Positions 1-8,549 of a stretch of 64,000 nt of DNA are shown piece after piece. The translations under genes and the position numbers were made by a program. Each line of letters opens with the position of its first letter. Positions within the stretch are counted from its first letter, which is position 1. The notes below the pieces were generated by a model, which saw only the letters and a program-made list of their open reading frames with translations, was not told the origin of the DNA and searched no databases. The stretch spans positions 62,001 through 126,000 of the forward strand of contig JBMOKU010000057.1 of the NCBI GenBank assembly GCA_049324315.1, read 5' to 3'. Origin of the DNA: JBMOKU01 sp049324315 (GTDB taxonomy: Bacteria; Bacillota; Clostridia; Peptostreptococcales; Thermotaleaceae).

Positions 1-426
1 ATTCGAGCGCAATTAATCCTTATGTTCTTTACCTTTGTCCAAAGTATCATCGGCCTATTAATCATCGGGATTGATTATGCCTTCCTGGCAGCCCTGGCAG
101 CCAGTCTTTTAGACGCACTGCCGATTTTGGGTACAGGGTCGGTTTATGTTCCCATGATGATCTGGTATGTTATTCAAGGAAAATATAAGGTGACTATTGC
201 CATCGGTGTGCTTTATGGCGTGATTATTTTAGTTCGGCAGCTCTTGGAACCAAAGATATTGGGAAAACAGATCGGCTTGCATCCATTATTGACCTTGGTG
301 GCCATGTATGTAGGACTCCAAATCTTTGGTGTTTTCGGATTGATCATTGGCCCGGTAATGCTTATTATACTGTTAACCCTGCAAAAAATCGGCATACTGC
401 CGCAATGGAGGACAAATTCACGATAA
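1..426 (+). CDS. AI-2E family transporter, YtvI-like (C-terminal part only)
   Basis: The reading frame is open to the left edge, so the first residues of the gene lie outside the window. What remains is the C-terminal region of an AI-2E/UPF0118 membrane protein. It has several hydrophobic segments and the family-typical stretch DALPILGTG followed by a proline-containing helix, then EPKILGKQIGLHP before the last membrane segments. In spore formers the closest named member is the sporulation integral membrane protein YtvI. The substrate is not known from sequence. The gene ends 155 bases before the next one, and that gap holds a strong promoter, so the downstream ABC operon is separate. Confidence 0.8.
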   Translation: MRAQLILMFFTFVQSIIGLLIIGIDYAFLAALAASLLDALPILGTGSVYVPMMIWYVIQGKYKVTIAIGVLYGVIILVRQLLEPKILGKQIGLHPLLTLVAMYVGLQIFGVFGLIIGPVMLIILLTLQKIGILPQWRTNSR

Positions 427-481
427 GTAAGGTTTCACAACATAACCAGGAGAAAGATTCCTGGTTTTTTCTTTTGTGCCA

Positions 482-510
482 TTGACAATATAAAAAGTAT
501 TCACTATAAT
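482..510 (+). promoter_or_regulatory. Consensus sigma-A promoter of the ABC exporter operon
   Basis: A perfect -35 TTGACA (482-487) and a perfect -10 TATAAT (505-510) are separated by exactly 17 bp. Transcription should start near 517, about 65 bases before the first gene. Such a strong promoter would normally need a repressor, and an 18-bp palindrome lies just downstream. Confidence 0.85.
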
Positions 511-539
511 ACCTCCACCTTAAGGAAAGAGAAAAAAGA

Positions 540-557
540 ATTAACTCATGAGTTAAT
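540..557. promoter_or_regulatory. 18-bp perfect palindrome, probable operator
   Basis: ATTAACTCATGAGTTAAT reads the same on both strands. It lies about 25-40 bases downstream of the predicted transcription start, a position suited to repression by roadblock. The ArsR-type regulator at the end of the same operon is the obvious candidate to bind it. This is inference from position and symmetry. Confidence 0.65.
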
Positions 558-580
558 CAAAAAGGTGAAGGGGGTAAAAC

Positions 581-1393
581 ATGGATTTTCGAATTATGAA
601 AGCAACTTTCAAAAGAAATTTTATGATCCAATTGCGGGCATATCCCATGGAATTTTTTATTGGCAATCTGTTGACGGCTCTATACACAGTGCTGGGGGCA
701 TATTTTATGTATCATTTACTTTTCCAAGGGAAAATGGATGATTCCTTTCAAGGCATTACAGGGACAGCGGATTATATGACCTATGTGATTTTAGGAAGCG
801 GTATTTATCTGTTTGTCGTACGAACCCATCTGAATGTCAGTAGAAGTTTGATTACAGAAATGCGAACAGGTACACTGGAAAGCCTGATGGTGGCACCTTT
901 TGACCGAGTGGGGTACTTTGTAGGCAATATGCTGCAGCAGACGATGACAACTTCCGTTGAGCTGGCGATTTCGATTTTATTCAGCATTCCCTTTGGTATT
1001 AATCTCTCAGGGGTAAATATTTCTGCTTTACTGCTTGCCGTTGTCTTCTCCTTGGCAGCTTATTTCGGAATGTCTCTTATCTTGGCTGCTGTGATGCTCT
1101 ATACAAGAGATACCTATATCTCTCAAAACACTTTATTTTTGACGATCTTTGTACTGTGTGGAATTACCTTTCCTGTTGAGTATCTACCTCGATGGGCCCA
1201 GTTTATTGCACATTTTATTCCCGTCACCCATTCTTTAAAGCTGATACGAGGGAGTACGATGATGAATATGGGAATTCTGGAGCAGATGGACAGTCTTATC
1301 TCATTAGGACTGCTGGCTGTGACATACAGTTTGATTGGATTTACATGGATGAAAAGGGTAGAAAAAATCGCGTTGGAAAATACACTGGCATAG
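581..1393 (+). CDS. ABC-2 type transporter permease
   Basis: A 270-residue membrane protein with about six hydrophobic segments and no ATP-binding motifs. The layout is that of ABC-2 exporter permeases: an amphipathic N-terminus, then TM helices, with the conserved central region RTGTLESLMVAPF. It starts at ATG after AAGGGGGT. It is the first gene of an operon with an ATPase and a second, distinct permease, so the transporter is probably a heterodimeric permease with one ATPase type. ABC-2 systems export drugs, lipids, polysaccharides or peptides; nothing here fixes the substrate. Expression is probably controlled by the palindrome between promoter and gene. Confidence 0.85.
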   Translation: MDFRIMKATFKRNFMIQLRAYPMEFFIGNLLTALYTVLGAYFMYHLLFQGKMDDSFQGITGTADYMTYVILGSGIYLFVVRTHLNVSRSLITEMRTGTLESLMVAPFDRVGYFVGNMLQQTMTTSVELAISILFSIPFGINLSGVNISALLLAVVFSLAAYFGMSLILAAVMLYTRDTYISQNTLFLTIFVLCGITFPVEYLPRWAQFIAHFIPVTHSLKLIRGSTMMNMGILEQMDSLISLGLLAVTYSLIGFTWMKRVEKIALENTLA

Positions 1394-1409
1394 GGAGGCG
1401 GAAAATTCT

Positions 1410-2396
1410 ATGTTGATAACAGAAAATCTAGGAAAAACTTATAAAACAAAGGTAAGAAGCGGTCTGCTCAAGCGGGATAAGCTGGAGGTGGAAGCAGTAA
1501 AAGGTCTGAATATGGAAGTACGAAAAGGTCAAATCGTAGGCCTTTTAGGGATAAATGGAGCAGGAAAAACCACTACGATCAAGATGCTTTCGACTCTCTT
1601 GGAACCTTCAAAGGGCAGTGCATCCATAGATGGATTGAACTTGGTCAAAGACGCGGTCAAAATCAAAAAGGTCATCAATATGATTGCCGGAGGGGAGCGG
1701 ATGCTTTATTGGCGCTTGACGGGTAGGGAAAATCTGTGGTATTACGGGCAGCTCTATGATATACCTGAAGGTCGATTAGATCGTCGGATTGATGAACTGT
1801 TAAGCCTGGTAGGATTGGAGGATAGTCAGCATATGCCTGTGGAACGGTATTCCAAGGGGATGAAACAAAGGCTGCAGATCGCCAGAGGGCTGATCAATGA
1901 TCCCAACTATATTTTTATGGATGAACCTACGATAGGGCTGGACGCACCCATAGCAAAGGAGCTTCGAAATTATGCCAGGAAGTTGGCCCACGTGCAAGGT
2001 AAATCTATTATTCTTACATCCCATTACATGCACGAAGTAGAAGAACTGTGTGAATACATATATGTACTGGATAAAGGAAATCTGATCGTTGAAGGGACAC
2101 CAAAGGAATTGGCCATGATTGCATGGGATGAAAAAACCTTAAGGATAGAGGTAAATAACTTTACGTTAGAAGCAGAGAAGGCAATTCAGCATCTTTGCAG
2201 TTATGCAGGAGCAGAACTACATATGGAAAATAATGAACAGCATGATGAATTGGTGATCAAATCAACAGAGGATATTAGCGGACAGGTGGCTGAAATATTA
2301 TCAAAATTTCAGGTATCCATCAAGAAATTCTATGTCGAGGAACCTAAGCTGGAGGATGCTATCATAAAACTTTCCGGGAGGGGCCAATATGCTTAA
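1410..2396 (+). CDS. ABC transporter ATP-binding protein
   Basis: A 328-residue ABC ATPase. The Walker A motif is GINGAGKTT, the signature region is YSKGMKQRLQIARGL, Walker B is YIFMDEPTIGLD, and the switch histidine is in TSHYMHE. The family type is the DrrA/CcmA-like ATPase of ABC-2 exporters, with a C-terminal extension of roughly 100 residues. It starts 16 bases after the first permease behind GGGAGGCGG, and its end overlaps the next permease by 8 bases, so the three products are probably made together as one exporter complex at the membrane. Confidence 0.9.
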   Translation: MLITENLGKTYKTKVRSGLLKRDKLEVEAVKGLNMEVRKGQIVGLLGINGAGKTTTIKMLSTLLEPSKGSASIDGLNLVKDAVKIKKVINMIAGGERMLYWRLTGRENLWYYGQLYDIPEGRLDRRIDELLSLVGLEDSQHMPVERYSKGMKQRLQIARGLINDPNYIFMDEPTIGLDAPIAKELRNYARKLAHVQGKSIILTSHYMHEVEELCEYIYVLDKGNLIVEGTPKELAMIAWDEKTLRIEVNNFTLEAEKAIQHLCSYAGAELHMENNEQHDELVIKSTEDISGQVAEILSKFQVSIKKFYVEEPKLEDAIIKLSGRGQYA

Positions 2397-3207
2397 TCAT
2401 TTTTTCCGTGTTGTAAAGGCTGAAGCTGTAAAACAGCACAAAAACTATTTTCACAGTCAACTAATCTATTTTTCCATGTTGGCTTGGCCTATATTGACCT
2501 TTACTGCAGCTTATTTTACCTACAAACCTTTCCGATTAAATGCTGCAGTAGGGCGCATATCCTATTTGACGGAGGAAAACTTAATTACTTTTATTCTGAT
2601 CGGGTATTTGGCTCAGATGTTCTTTCGTTCTTTGGTGCAGTCAGCATGGTGGTTTTCCTTTGAAAGGACATCAGGCACATTGGAGCTGATATATCTCTCA
2701 CCAGCCAATCGCTTGGCCTGCGTCTTTGGAAACGCCGTATCATCTTTGTTTGAAAGCGTATGGCTTTTCGTCATTTTTTCTGGCGGTATTCTGTTATTCT
2801 ATGGCAATGTTCAATATCCCGGCATGGGCATGATCCTGCTAGCGGTACTTACGGTAATGATACCTTCAGTATTATGGGGGATGCTTTTAAATGCCATGTT
2901 TCTATTTTCAAGAGACACCAGGATACTATTTACTATCCTGGAAGAACCCATGGAGCTGTTTGCAGGTGTGAAGGTACCCGTAGCAATCTTTCCGGTATGG
3001 GCAAAGGCAATAAGCTTTTTCTTTCCTCTAACCTATTCCATTGAGGTGCTTCGTCGTATTTTCTTAAAAGGTGAGATTTTTTCAGACTTGGCTTCACTGA
3101 TATCTACTATCGTTATTGTTTCTGCTGTGATGCTGATGGCAACAGTGCTGCTGTTAAAAATCGGAGAAGGGTATGCGAAGAAAACAGGAAATATGTCCTT
3201 ATTCTAA
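2389..3207 (+). CDS. ABC-2 type transporter permease, second subunit
   Basis: A 272-residue polytopic membrane protein overlapping the ATPase gene by 8 bases, which implies translational coupling. It has about six TM segments and the ABC-2 pattern of a conserved region after TM2 (RTSGTLELIYLSPA), parallel to the TGTLESLMVAP region of the first permease. The two permeases therefore look like diverged paralogues forming a heterodimer. The substrate is unknown. Confidence 0.85.
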   Translation: MLNHFFRVVKAEAVKQHKNYFHSQLIYFSMLAWPILTFTAAYFTYKPFRLNAAVGRISYLTEENLITFILIGYLAQMFFRSLVQSAWWFSFERTSGTLELIYLSPANRLACVFGNAVSSLFESVWLFVIFSGGILLFYGNVQYPGMGMILLAVLTVMIPSVLWGMLLNAMFLFSRDTRILFTILEEPMELFAGVKVPVAIFPVWAKAISFFFPLTYSIEVLRRIFLKGEIFSDLASLISTIVIVSAVMLMATVLLLKIGEGYAKKTGNMSLF

Positions 3208-3272
3208 AGGATTCAAGAAAAAACTATCGAAATAAATAGAGATAAAATATGGCTTAAAAAGGGAGGGTACCT

Positions 3273-4322
3273 ATGAAATTTTTTCGCGATCCCTATCAGG
3301 GCTGGAAAATTGAATTTGTTTATTCTCCCTTTTTTGAAATGATGTGCAGCCTCCATGTTTTGTACAAACCGGAGCATCATTTGGGGAGGTTCAAGTGGGC
3401 GAAGGACTTGCGGGAGCACATGGGCAGCGTACTATTGTCCGAACTGGACTATTTTGGTCAACACTATTATGAGTGGTGCTCAGCCATGGATTTTTGTCAT
3501 ATATCGGATGTGATCAACGGCTTCAGCATTGTGGAAGCATTGGAGTGCATAGAGGATATGGAGCCTGATGATTTTGTCTATATTATGTTAAATGGAGAGA
3601 TCGCAAAGGAAGAAATACATCGGATTGTAAACGGAGAGCAGATGCGAGTGCCTAGGGGAATTTCAGAGGAACAAAAGAATATCCTCAGGCAGCCGAGGAG
3701 ACTACAGCAGCGGTGGATTGCCTGTTTGAAGGAATACTATTATAAGCATTTTCAGGAGGAGTTAAGGAACATTGAGCCCCTGCTGGCCAGAACGATAAAG
3801 AGACACAAAATCCACAGTGAAAAGATGGATTTTTTGGAATATATAAAAACGCTCCATAGCCGTATAGAAATCAGTAAAAACTTTTTCCATTTCCATAAAT
3901 ATAAGCGATTTGATGTGTCTTTTCATCAGATAGAAAAAGTTTGTATCGGTGTAAGCAGTTTTATTGATCCTCATCTGCTTTTAGGGGTAGAAGAAGGGAA
4001 AATGCTTCATCTAACCATCCGTGCTAATCAGGGAAATAAAGATTTATATGAAATACCGTTAGATTTGAACCAGGTTCTAAAGGCCCTGGCAGAACCAACG
4101 AGGCTAAAGATTTTAAAGTGTATTTACAAAAAGCCTGAGTGCACACAGACACTGGCAGTAGATTTAGGTCTGACAGAAGCCTGCATATCAAAACATTTTA
4201 AGGTTTTGTTTGAAGCCGGATTGATTGATAAGCATCGGCAGGGGAATTTTATCTATTATTCCATCAATAACAGACAGATTGACAAGATTCCCATGGATTT
4301 GTATCAATATTTGGATAACTAA
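3273..4322 (+). CDS. ArsR-type winged-helix regulator with a long N-terminal domain
   Basis: A 349-residue protein whose last 85 residues form an ArsR/HTH_5 winged helix: LKALAEPTRLKILKCI, then a recognition helix LTEACISKHFKVLFEAGL and a wing RQGNFIYYSIN. The first 260 residues are a separate domain like the DUF5937-type extension seen in large ArsR-like regulators. It lacks the cysteine metal-binding box of classic ArsR, so metal sensing is not suggested. It lies 65 bases behind the ABC exporter genes and is followed by a terminator, so it is likely the last gene of that operon and its autoregulator through the palindrome at 540-557. Confidence 0.75.
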   Translation: MKFFRDPYQGWKIEFVYSPFFEMMCSLHVLYKPEHHLGRFKWAKDLREHMGSVLLSELDYFGQHYYEWCSAMDFCHISDVINGFSIVEALECIEDMEPDDFVYIMLNGEIAKEEIHRIVNGEQMRVPRGISEEQKNILRQPRRLQQRWIACLKEYYYKHFQEELRNIEPLLARTIKRHKIHSEKMDFLEYIKTLHSRIEISKNFFHFHKYKRFDVSFHQIEKVCIGVSSFIDPHLLLGVEEGKMLHLTIRANQGNKDLYEIPLDLNQVLKALAEPTRLKILKCIYKKPECTQTLAVDLGLTEACISKHFKVLFEAGLIDKHRQGNFIYYSINNRQIDKIPMDLYQYLDN

Positions 4323-4335
4323 GCTATACGAATGA

Positions 4336-4376
4336 AGAGCGTCAGCAGGCTATGAGTTTGCTGACGCTTTATTATT
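4336..4376. terminator. Terminator shared by convergent genes
   Basis: The arms GCGTCAGCA (4339-4347) and TGCTGACGC (4359-4367) form a perfect stem followed by a T-rich tail on the plus strand. The stem overlaps the end of the minus-strand zinc-ribbon gene, so it may serve both directions. Confidence 0.8.
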
Positions 4377-4754
4377 CCTTCTTTCTTCTTCATATTCACG
4401 GATTTGTTTAAGATAGTTCATCTGTGTCTCTGTTTTTCCTGCCATATCGAATGACTCATCATAGTCTGTTGAATCTGCAGGAGAATCCATTTCGTCGTAT
4501 TCATCATAGTCATAGGACGCAGTCCCTTGTAGGTCTTCAAATTCTTGCTTTTCTAATTCCATAAAGCTTCTGCAAATAGGACAGATCATAAGATACTGTT
4601 TTTTATAGGGTATGATGGGTATAAAAAAGAGGGTAAACCATGTGGTGACCTTCAAAAGCTCCCAAGGCTTTTCGTTGTGACAGTGGTGGCAATATTTGCG
4701 GCTGGCAGTTCCAAAGTTTTTTACCGTCCTATGCCCCCATCCGAAAATAATCAT
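4350..4754 (-). CDS. Zinc-ribbon protein with an acidic C-terminal tail
   Basis: I place the start at the ATG encoding MIIFGWG (4754) because GGAAAGGGG lies 8 bases upstream; an upstream in-frame ATG has no site. The first half has two CxxC pairs (CHHC and CPIC) of a zinc ribbon flanking a hydrophobic stretch of about 16 residues (WFTLFFIPIIPY) that could touch the membrane. The second half is low-complexity and rich in Asp, Glu and Tyr, ending in a charged region. Similar short zinc-ribbon proteins beginning IIFGWG are common in Firmicutes and have no assigned function. Confidence 0.7.
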   Translation of the reverse strand: MIIFGWGHRTVKNFGTASRKYCHHCHNEKPWELLKVTTWFTLFFIPIIPYKKQYLMICPICRSFMELEKQEFEDLQGTASYDYDEYDEMDSPADSTDYDESFDMAGKTETQMNYLKQIREYEEERRNNKASANS

Positions 4755-5042
4755 AGAAAATCCCCTTTCCAATGTTTTTGATCTGTTTTTATCGAATATG
4801 TATCGTTGTAGACAATCACTTAATTGTTATTTTAACATAGATTTAAAGGATTGAAACATAAAATTGCAAAATATATGGATAAAATTTCCTTATATTTTAG
4901 TGCTGCAATCTAGGCAAAAAATGTCTCTGAAATGTAAGTATGTGGAAATCATTTTGTAATATATAGAAGCTATAATGGAAAAGGAGATAGATCGCGCTCT
5001 GCCATAGATCTTTCATATACTAAAAAATGAGGTGACCAATGA

Positions 5043-6437
5043 ATGATGAAACGAAGAAAAATTTTTGCAGTTTTACTAACGATTGCGTATGTGCTCTCCT
5101 TTACTTTTGATCAAAGTTACATATTTGCTGAAAGCAGTAAAGGGTATGAAGATTTTAAAGTCATAGGATACTATTCTGAGATATTCAATGACTCCATCGA
5201 TCAAAACCTTCAGCTTGATAAGCTAACGCATATTATCTATGCTTTCTTAATTCCCGGTGAGGATGGTTCATTGATAGGAATCGAAAAGCCGGAAAAACTA
5301 AAGGAACTGGTAGAGAAAAGTCATAAGAATGATGTTAAAGTTTTAATCGCTGTAGGAGGCTGGTCTTATCAAAATGTCCCCCTTGATCCTACCTTTGAAA
5401 AAATGGCTGGTTCTGATGAAACTCGAAATAAATTTATAGATAATGTCATGAAATTTGTAGATGAATACAATCTTGATGGTGTAGAAATTGACTGGGAATA
5501 CCCGGATATGGGTGAATCGGCTGAGAACTATGAAAAGCTGGTAGTAGGTTTAGGAAAAGAACTAAAGGAGAAAGGAAAATATCTAACGGCAGCACTGAAT
5601 GGTGCATGGTCTTATACTGCGGGGCCTGATGTATCGAAAGCGGTAAGCGATAGATGTTTAGAAGAATTTGATTGGATCAGTGTGATGGCCTATGATATGA
5701 ATAATGAACAGCACAGTCCATTTTGGTTTGCGGAGACTTCCATAGGGTATTGGATTACTAGGGGTGTAGAAAAAGAAAAAATAGTCATAGGCGTTCCTTT
5801 TTATGCAAGACCCAGTTGGAAACAATATAGAGATCTAGTGGCAGAGGATAAGGAAAATGCCTATAAGGATTATGCAAAAGGGGAGCCCCTGGATTCCTAC
5901 TATAATGGCATCAATACGATCAAAGAAAAAACCAGACTTGCCCTCAAAAATGCATCTGGTGTCATGATTTTTGATGTGAACGAAGATGTTACCGGAGAGC
6001 TAAGCCTGGTAAAAGCCATAAAGGATACGATTGACGAAGTTTCTTCCATGTCTGAAGACGAATTTAAAAATAGAATATATCTAGTTATCAATGGGCATGA
6101 ACTGTCGTTCCATAAAGACGAGGATATGGGGATACCGTTTATTGACAAGAATAGCAGAATACAAGTTCCTGTAAGAAAGTCCCTGGAAATGATCGGTGCG
6201 GAAGTGTCTTATGATGAAAGAAACAGAATAGTTTCTGCTGTAAAAGACAATATAACCATGGAAATTCCCATTAGTAAAGACTACATTAAAATAAACAATA
6301 CAACAGTGAAAATGGATACAAAAGCCATCATACAAAACGGAAGGACGTATATTCCTTTAAGATATGTGTTTGAGGGATTTGACTATCGTATTGAGTGGCA
6401 CGGTGAAAGTAAAACAGCAATAATAAGCAATGAATAA
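5043..6437 (+). CDS. Secreted GH18 glycosidase with C-terminal copper-amine-oxidase-like domain
   Basis: A 464-residue protein with an N-terminal signal peptide (MKRRK then a hydrophobic core to about residue 29). Residues of about 35-330 form a glycoside hydrolase family 18 barrel: the active-site strand reads LDGVEIDWEYP, with the catalytic Glu at its end, and SVMAYDMN and GVPFYARP are also family-like. The third conserved acidic position is Glu instead of Asp. Residues of about 345-464 resemble the Cu-amine-oxidase N-terminal-like domain found in clostridial cell-surface proteins (VPVRKSLEMIGAEVSYD, YIPLRYVFEGF). Related GH18 proteins act on peptidoglycan or chitin, and spore-coat lysins such as YaaH belong to this family. 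GAGGTG precedes the start. Confidence 0.85.
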   Translation: MMKRRKIFAVLLTIAYVLSFTFDQSYIFAESSKGYEDFKVIGYYSEIFNDSIDQNLQLDKLTHIIYAFLIPGEDGSLIGIEKPEKLKELVEKSHKNDVKVLIAVGGWSYQNVPLDPTFEKMAGSDETRNKFIDNVMKFVDEYNLDGVEIDWEYPDMGESAENYEKLVVGLGKELKEKGKYLTAALNGAWSYTAGPDVSKAVSDRCLEEFDWISVMAYDMNNEQHSPFWFAETSIGYWITRGVEKEKIVIGVPFYARPSWKQYRDLVAEDKENAYKDYAKGEPLDSYYNGINTIKEKTRLALKNASGVMIFDVNEDVTGELSLVKAIKDTIDEVSSMSEDEFKNRIYLVINGHELSFHKDEDMGIPFIDKNSRIQVPVRKSLEMIGAEVSYDERNRIVSAVKDNITMEIPISKDYIKINNTTVKMDTKAIIQNGRTYIPLRYVFEGFDYRIEWHGESKTAIISNE

Positions 6438-6498
6438 TGTAAGCTATAATCTAACAGCTGAATGATTGGTTTCATATCCTTAAGAAAAGGAGACTGAC

Positions 6499-7140
6499 AT
6501 GGATAATATAGAAAATTTCACGAAGGGTGAAGAAATTGTAAATGCTATCCTGCACGGAATTGGACTAGGCTTGGCTATTGCTGCCCTTGTTGTTTTGGTT
6601 ATATTTTCAAATCTTTATGGAGACATATGGAATATCATAAGTTTCAGTATCTATGGTGCGACATTAGTCATACTTTATCTATCCTCAACGCTTTATCATG
6701 CTTTTCCGCAAGGAAAGGTAAAAAATGTTTTTGAAATATTTGATCATGCAGCTATTTATCTACTAATCGCAGGGACTTATACGCCCTTGACACTAATTTC
6801 TCTAAGAGGTGCTTTAGGATGGACCATATTTGGTATTGTTTGGGGAATGGCTGTAATCGGAGTTATATTCAAAGCATTTTGGGTTAAAAAGTTTGTAATA
6901 CTTTCAACACTGCTCTACGTACTTATGGGCTGGCTTATTGTATTTGCTATGAAGCCTTTAGTAGCGGCTATGCCAACATCTAGTATGATATTTCTAATAG
7001 CAGGGGGAGGCTTATATACAACAGGTACGATCTTTTATATCTGGCGCAAGATGAAGTACCATCATGCCATTTGGCATCTTTTTGTATTAGGGGGAAGCAT
7101 CTGTCATTTCTTTACGATATTTTTTTTGTTGTCCAGATAA
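6499..7140 (+). CDS. Hemolysin III / PAQR-family membrane protein
   Basis: A 213-residue protein with seven predicted hydrophobic segments, typical length for the bacterial hemolysin III (YqfA/YplQ) family. Conserved features include the N-terminal GEEIVNAILHGIG, the SSTLYHAF histidine, the DHAAIYLLIAGTYTP region, and the late HAIWHLFVLGGSICHFF with two further histidines, which in PAQR proteins form a zinc site. The start follows AAGGAGACTGAC. The family name comes from a Bacillus cereus toxin study; a housekeeping membrane role is more likely. It stands alone between the GH18 gene and queT. Confidence 0.85.
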   Translation: MDNIENFTKGEEIVNAILHGIGLGLAIAALVVLVIFSNLYGDIWNIISFSIYGATLVILYLSSTLYHAFPQGKVKNVFEIFDHAAIYLLIAGTYTPLTLISLRGALGWTIFGIVWGMAVIGVIFKAFWVKKFVILSTLLYVLMGWLIVFAMKPLVAAMPTSSMIFLIAGGGLYTTGTIFYIWRKMKYHHAIWHLFVLGGSICHFFTIFFLLSR

Positions 7141-7194
7141 AGACGGCAAGTTTCCCATGAATGAAAAGTTAAGTCCGTATTAAGCTAGTAGCAA

Positions 7195-7224
7195 TTGACA
7201 AAACAAGAAAAACCATGATAAGAT
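7195..7224 (+). promoter_or_regulatory. Promoter of queT
   Basis: TTGACA (7195-7200), an 18-bp spacer, then an extended -10 TGATAAGAT whose hexamer TAAGAT lies at 7219-7224. The transcript would start near 7231 and carry the preQ1 aptamer. Confidence 0.55.
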
Positions 7225-7287
7225 TATATCTGCTTTTCATGGATTCCCAAGGTTGTTGACAATCCATGAATAAGCAAAAAAATTTAA

Positions 7288-7329
7288 AGTCAGTTCGAAA
7301 CCATCCTGACTCTAAACAAAACTAGGAGG
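7288..7329 (+). promoter_or_regulatory. PreQ1-I riboswitch overlapping the queT ribosome binding site
   Basis: The hairpin stem P1 is AGTCAG (7288-7293) with CTGACT (7306-7311). The loop TTCGAAACCATC is followed by the A-rich tail CTAAACAAAACTAGGAGG. This is the H-type pseudoknot layout of the preQ1-I class, in which loop cytosines pair with the 3' tail. The tail contains the Shine-Dalgarno AGGAGG (7324-7329), so ligand binding should hide it and block translation. The downstream gene is the expected queuosine-precursor transporter. Confidence 0.8.
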
Positions 7330-7338
7330 ATTGAAAAA

Positions 7339-7815
7339 ATGAAGAGTACAAAGTTTTTAGTGCAGGCGGCAATAATTGGGGCTATCTATGCCGCTTTGAC
7401 CATTATTCTGGCTCCTATTAGCTATGGGCAAATACAGGTCCGGATTGCGGAAGCGCTGACAGTACTGCCGATCTTTACGCCTGCCGCCATTCCCGGATTG
7501 TTTGTGGGCTGTATCATAGCCAATATCTATGGTGGTGGAGGTATGGTAGATATCGTATTTGGCAGCTTAGCTACTTTGGCAGCTGCAGTTATGTCTTATA
7601 AGATGCCGAAGCGATGGTTGGTGCCGCTGCCACCTGTTATTGTAAACGGGATCGTTGTAGGGTATATTCTAAACTATCTGTATCAACTTCCACTGCTGGC
7701 AACCATGGGATGGGTCAGTTTGGGACAGTTGATAGCATGCTATGGTCTGGGATATCCATTAATGATGAACTTGGACAAGTATAAAGATAAGATTTTTCAA
7801 AAGGATGCGTTTTAA
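7339..7815 (+). CDS. queT: QueT family queuosine-precursor transporter
   Basis: A 158-residue, strongly hydrophobic protein of five to six TM segments. It matches the QueT family (ECF-type substrate-binding S component) through its N-terminus, the segment QIQVRIAEALTVLPIF, and the glycine-rich IANIYGGGGMVDIVFGSLATL. It would capture preQ1 or preQ0 for tRNA queuosine synthesis, working with a shared ECF energizing module encoded elsewhere. The preQ1-I riboswitch directly before it supports the substrate. It is monocistronic, ending at a terminator. Confidence 0.9.
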   Translation: MKSTKFLVQAAIIGAIYAALTIILAPISYGQIQVRIAEALTVLPIFTPAAIPGLFVGCIIANIYGGGGMVDIVFGSLATLAAAVMSYKMPKRWLVPLPPVIVNGIVVGYILNYLYQLPLLATMGWVSLGQLIACYGLGYPLMMNLDKYKDKIFQKDAF

Positions 7816-7821
7816 GCAAAC

Positions 7822-7858
7822 AAGAGATCAGGTATGTTACTTGGTCTCTTATTTTTTG
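7822..7858 (+). terminator. Terminator of queT
   Basis: The stem AAGAGATCA (7822-7830) pairs with TGGTCTCTT (7842-7850) with one G-U pair, and is followed by ATTTTTT. Confidence 0.85.
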
Positions 7859-7890
7859 CTGTTATGCATCATATTGAAAGAGAGGACTAA

Positions 7891-7920
7891 TCGTAGGGAA
7901 CGTGCCCCCGTGCCGTTCCA
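7891..7920 (+). repeat. Dispersed GTAGGG hairpin repeat (family B), copy 1
   Basis: It begins TCGTAGGGAACG and closes CCGTTCC. It belongs to the family of short hairpins found nine times in this window, all starting with GTAGGG and followed by a variable inverted repeat. Confidence 0.6.
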
Positions 7921-8041
7921 TTATATTGGATTATTAATAATGCAACATCTTTACACTCAAAGCATATAGTACTATAGGAAAAGAGCTTGTATCATGAAAA
8001 AATAAACAAAGACATTGCAGCGGAGGAAAGGCGGTGAGAAT

Positions 8042-8398
8042 ATGAATCGCATCAAACTCAGCAAAAACTTTTCACTCCATGAATTTGAATGTAAAGATGG
8101 CTCCCATTTGGTGAAGGTAGATGAGGAGCTTTTAGATAAATTACAAAAGCTGCGGGATATGCTAGGAAAACCGGTGATTGTAGTCAGCGGTTATCGGACA
8201 CCGGAATATAACCAAAAAGTAGGTGGGGCTACAAAATCACTGCATTTGGAAGGGAAGGCAGCTGATATCAAAGTGTCAGGAATCACACCTAAAAAACTGG
8301 CGGAGTATGCAGAGAAGATTGGTTTCCGAGGTATTGGTATCTATGCCAGCTTTGTCCATGTAGATATAAGAGTGACACCGGCAAAATGGGTGTCATAG
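8042..8398 (+). CDS. M15-type peptidase (D-Ala carboxypeptidase-like, YcbK/VanY fold)
   Basis: I start at the ATG encoding MNRIKLSKNF (8042) after GGCGGTGAG; an upstream in-frame ATG would add nine residues without a good site. The 118-residue product is a compact peptidase_M15_3 domain: LSKNFSLHEFEC at the start, VSGYRTPEYN, the zinc-ligand stretch SLHLEGKAADI, and the second His-x-Asp in FVHVDIR. Such enzymes cut peptidoglycan cross-bridges or stem peptides. There is no signal peptide, which is usual for the single-domain form also found as phage endolysin-like proteins. It stands alone. Confidence 0.85.
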   Translation: MNRIKLSKNFSLHEFECKDGSHLVKVDEELLDKLQKLRDMLGKPVIVVSGYRTPEYNQKVGGATKSLHLEGKAADIKVSGITPKKLAEYAEKIGFRGIGIYASFVHVDIRVTPAKWVS

Positions 8399-8430
8399 GG
8401 TAAGTTAGGATGTTTCCTCATGAAAAAAGA

Positions 8431-8500
8431 GCAAGACTTGGGGACTGGTCCACTGTCCGGTGTGTTTTTGCCGGACTGAGGCCCTGTCCCCAAGTCTTGC
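8431..8500. repeat. Dispersed GGGGAC hairpin repeat (family A), copy 1; may act as terminator
   Basis: Perfect 15-bp arms GCAAGACTTGGGGAC (8431-8445) and GTCCCCAAGTCTTGC (8486-8500) enclose an inner hairpin GTCCGG/CCGGAC. A CTTTTCT tail follows. It sits between convergent genes and has relatives near 20776, 53301 and 57044. Confidence 0.85.
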
Positions 8501-8549
8501 CTTTTCTACTCAAACATGTATATTTACAATGGGAAGGCTGATAGTCGAA

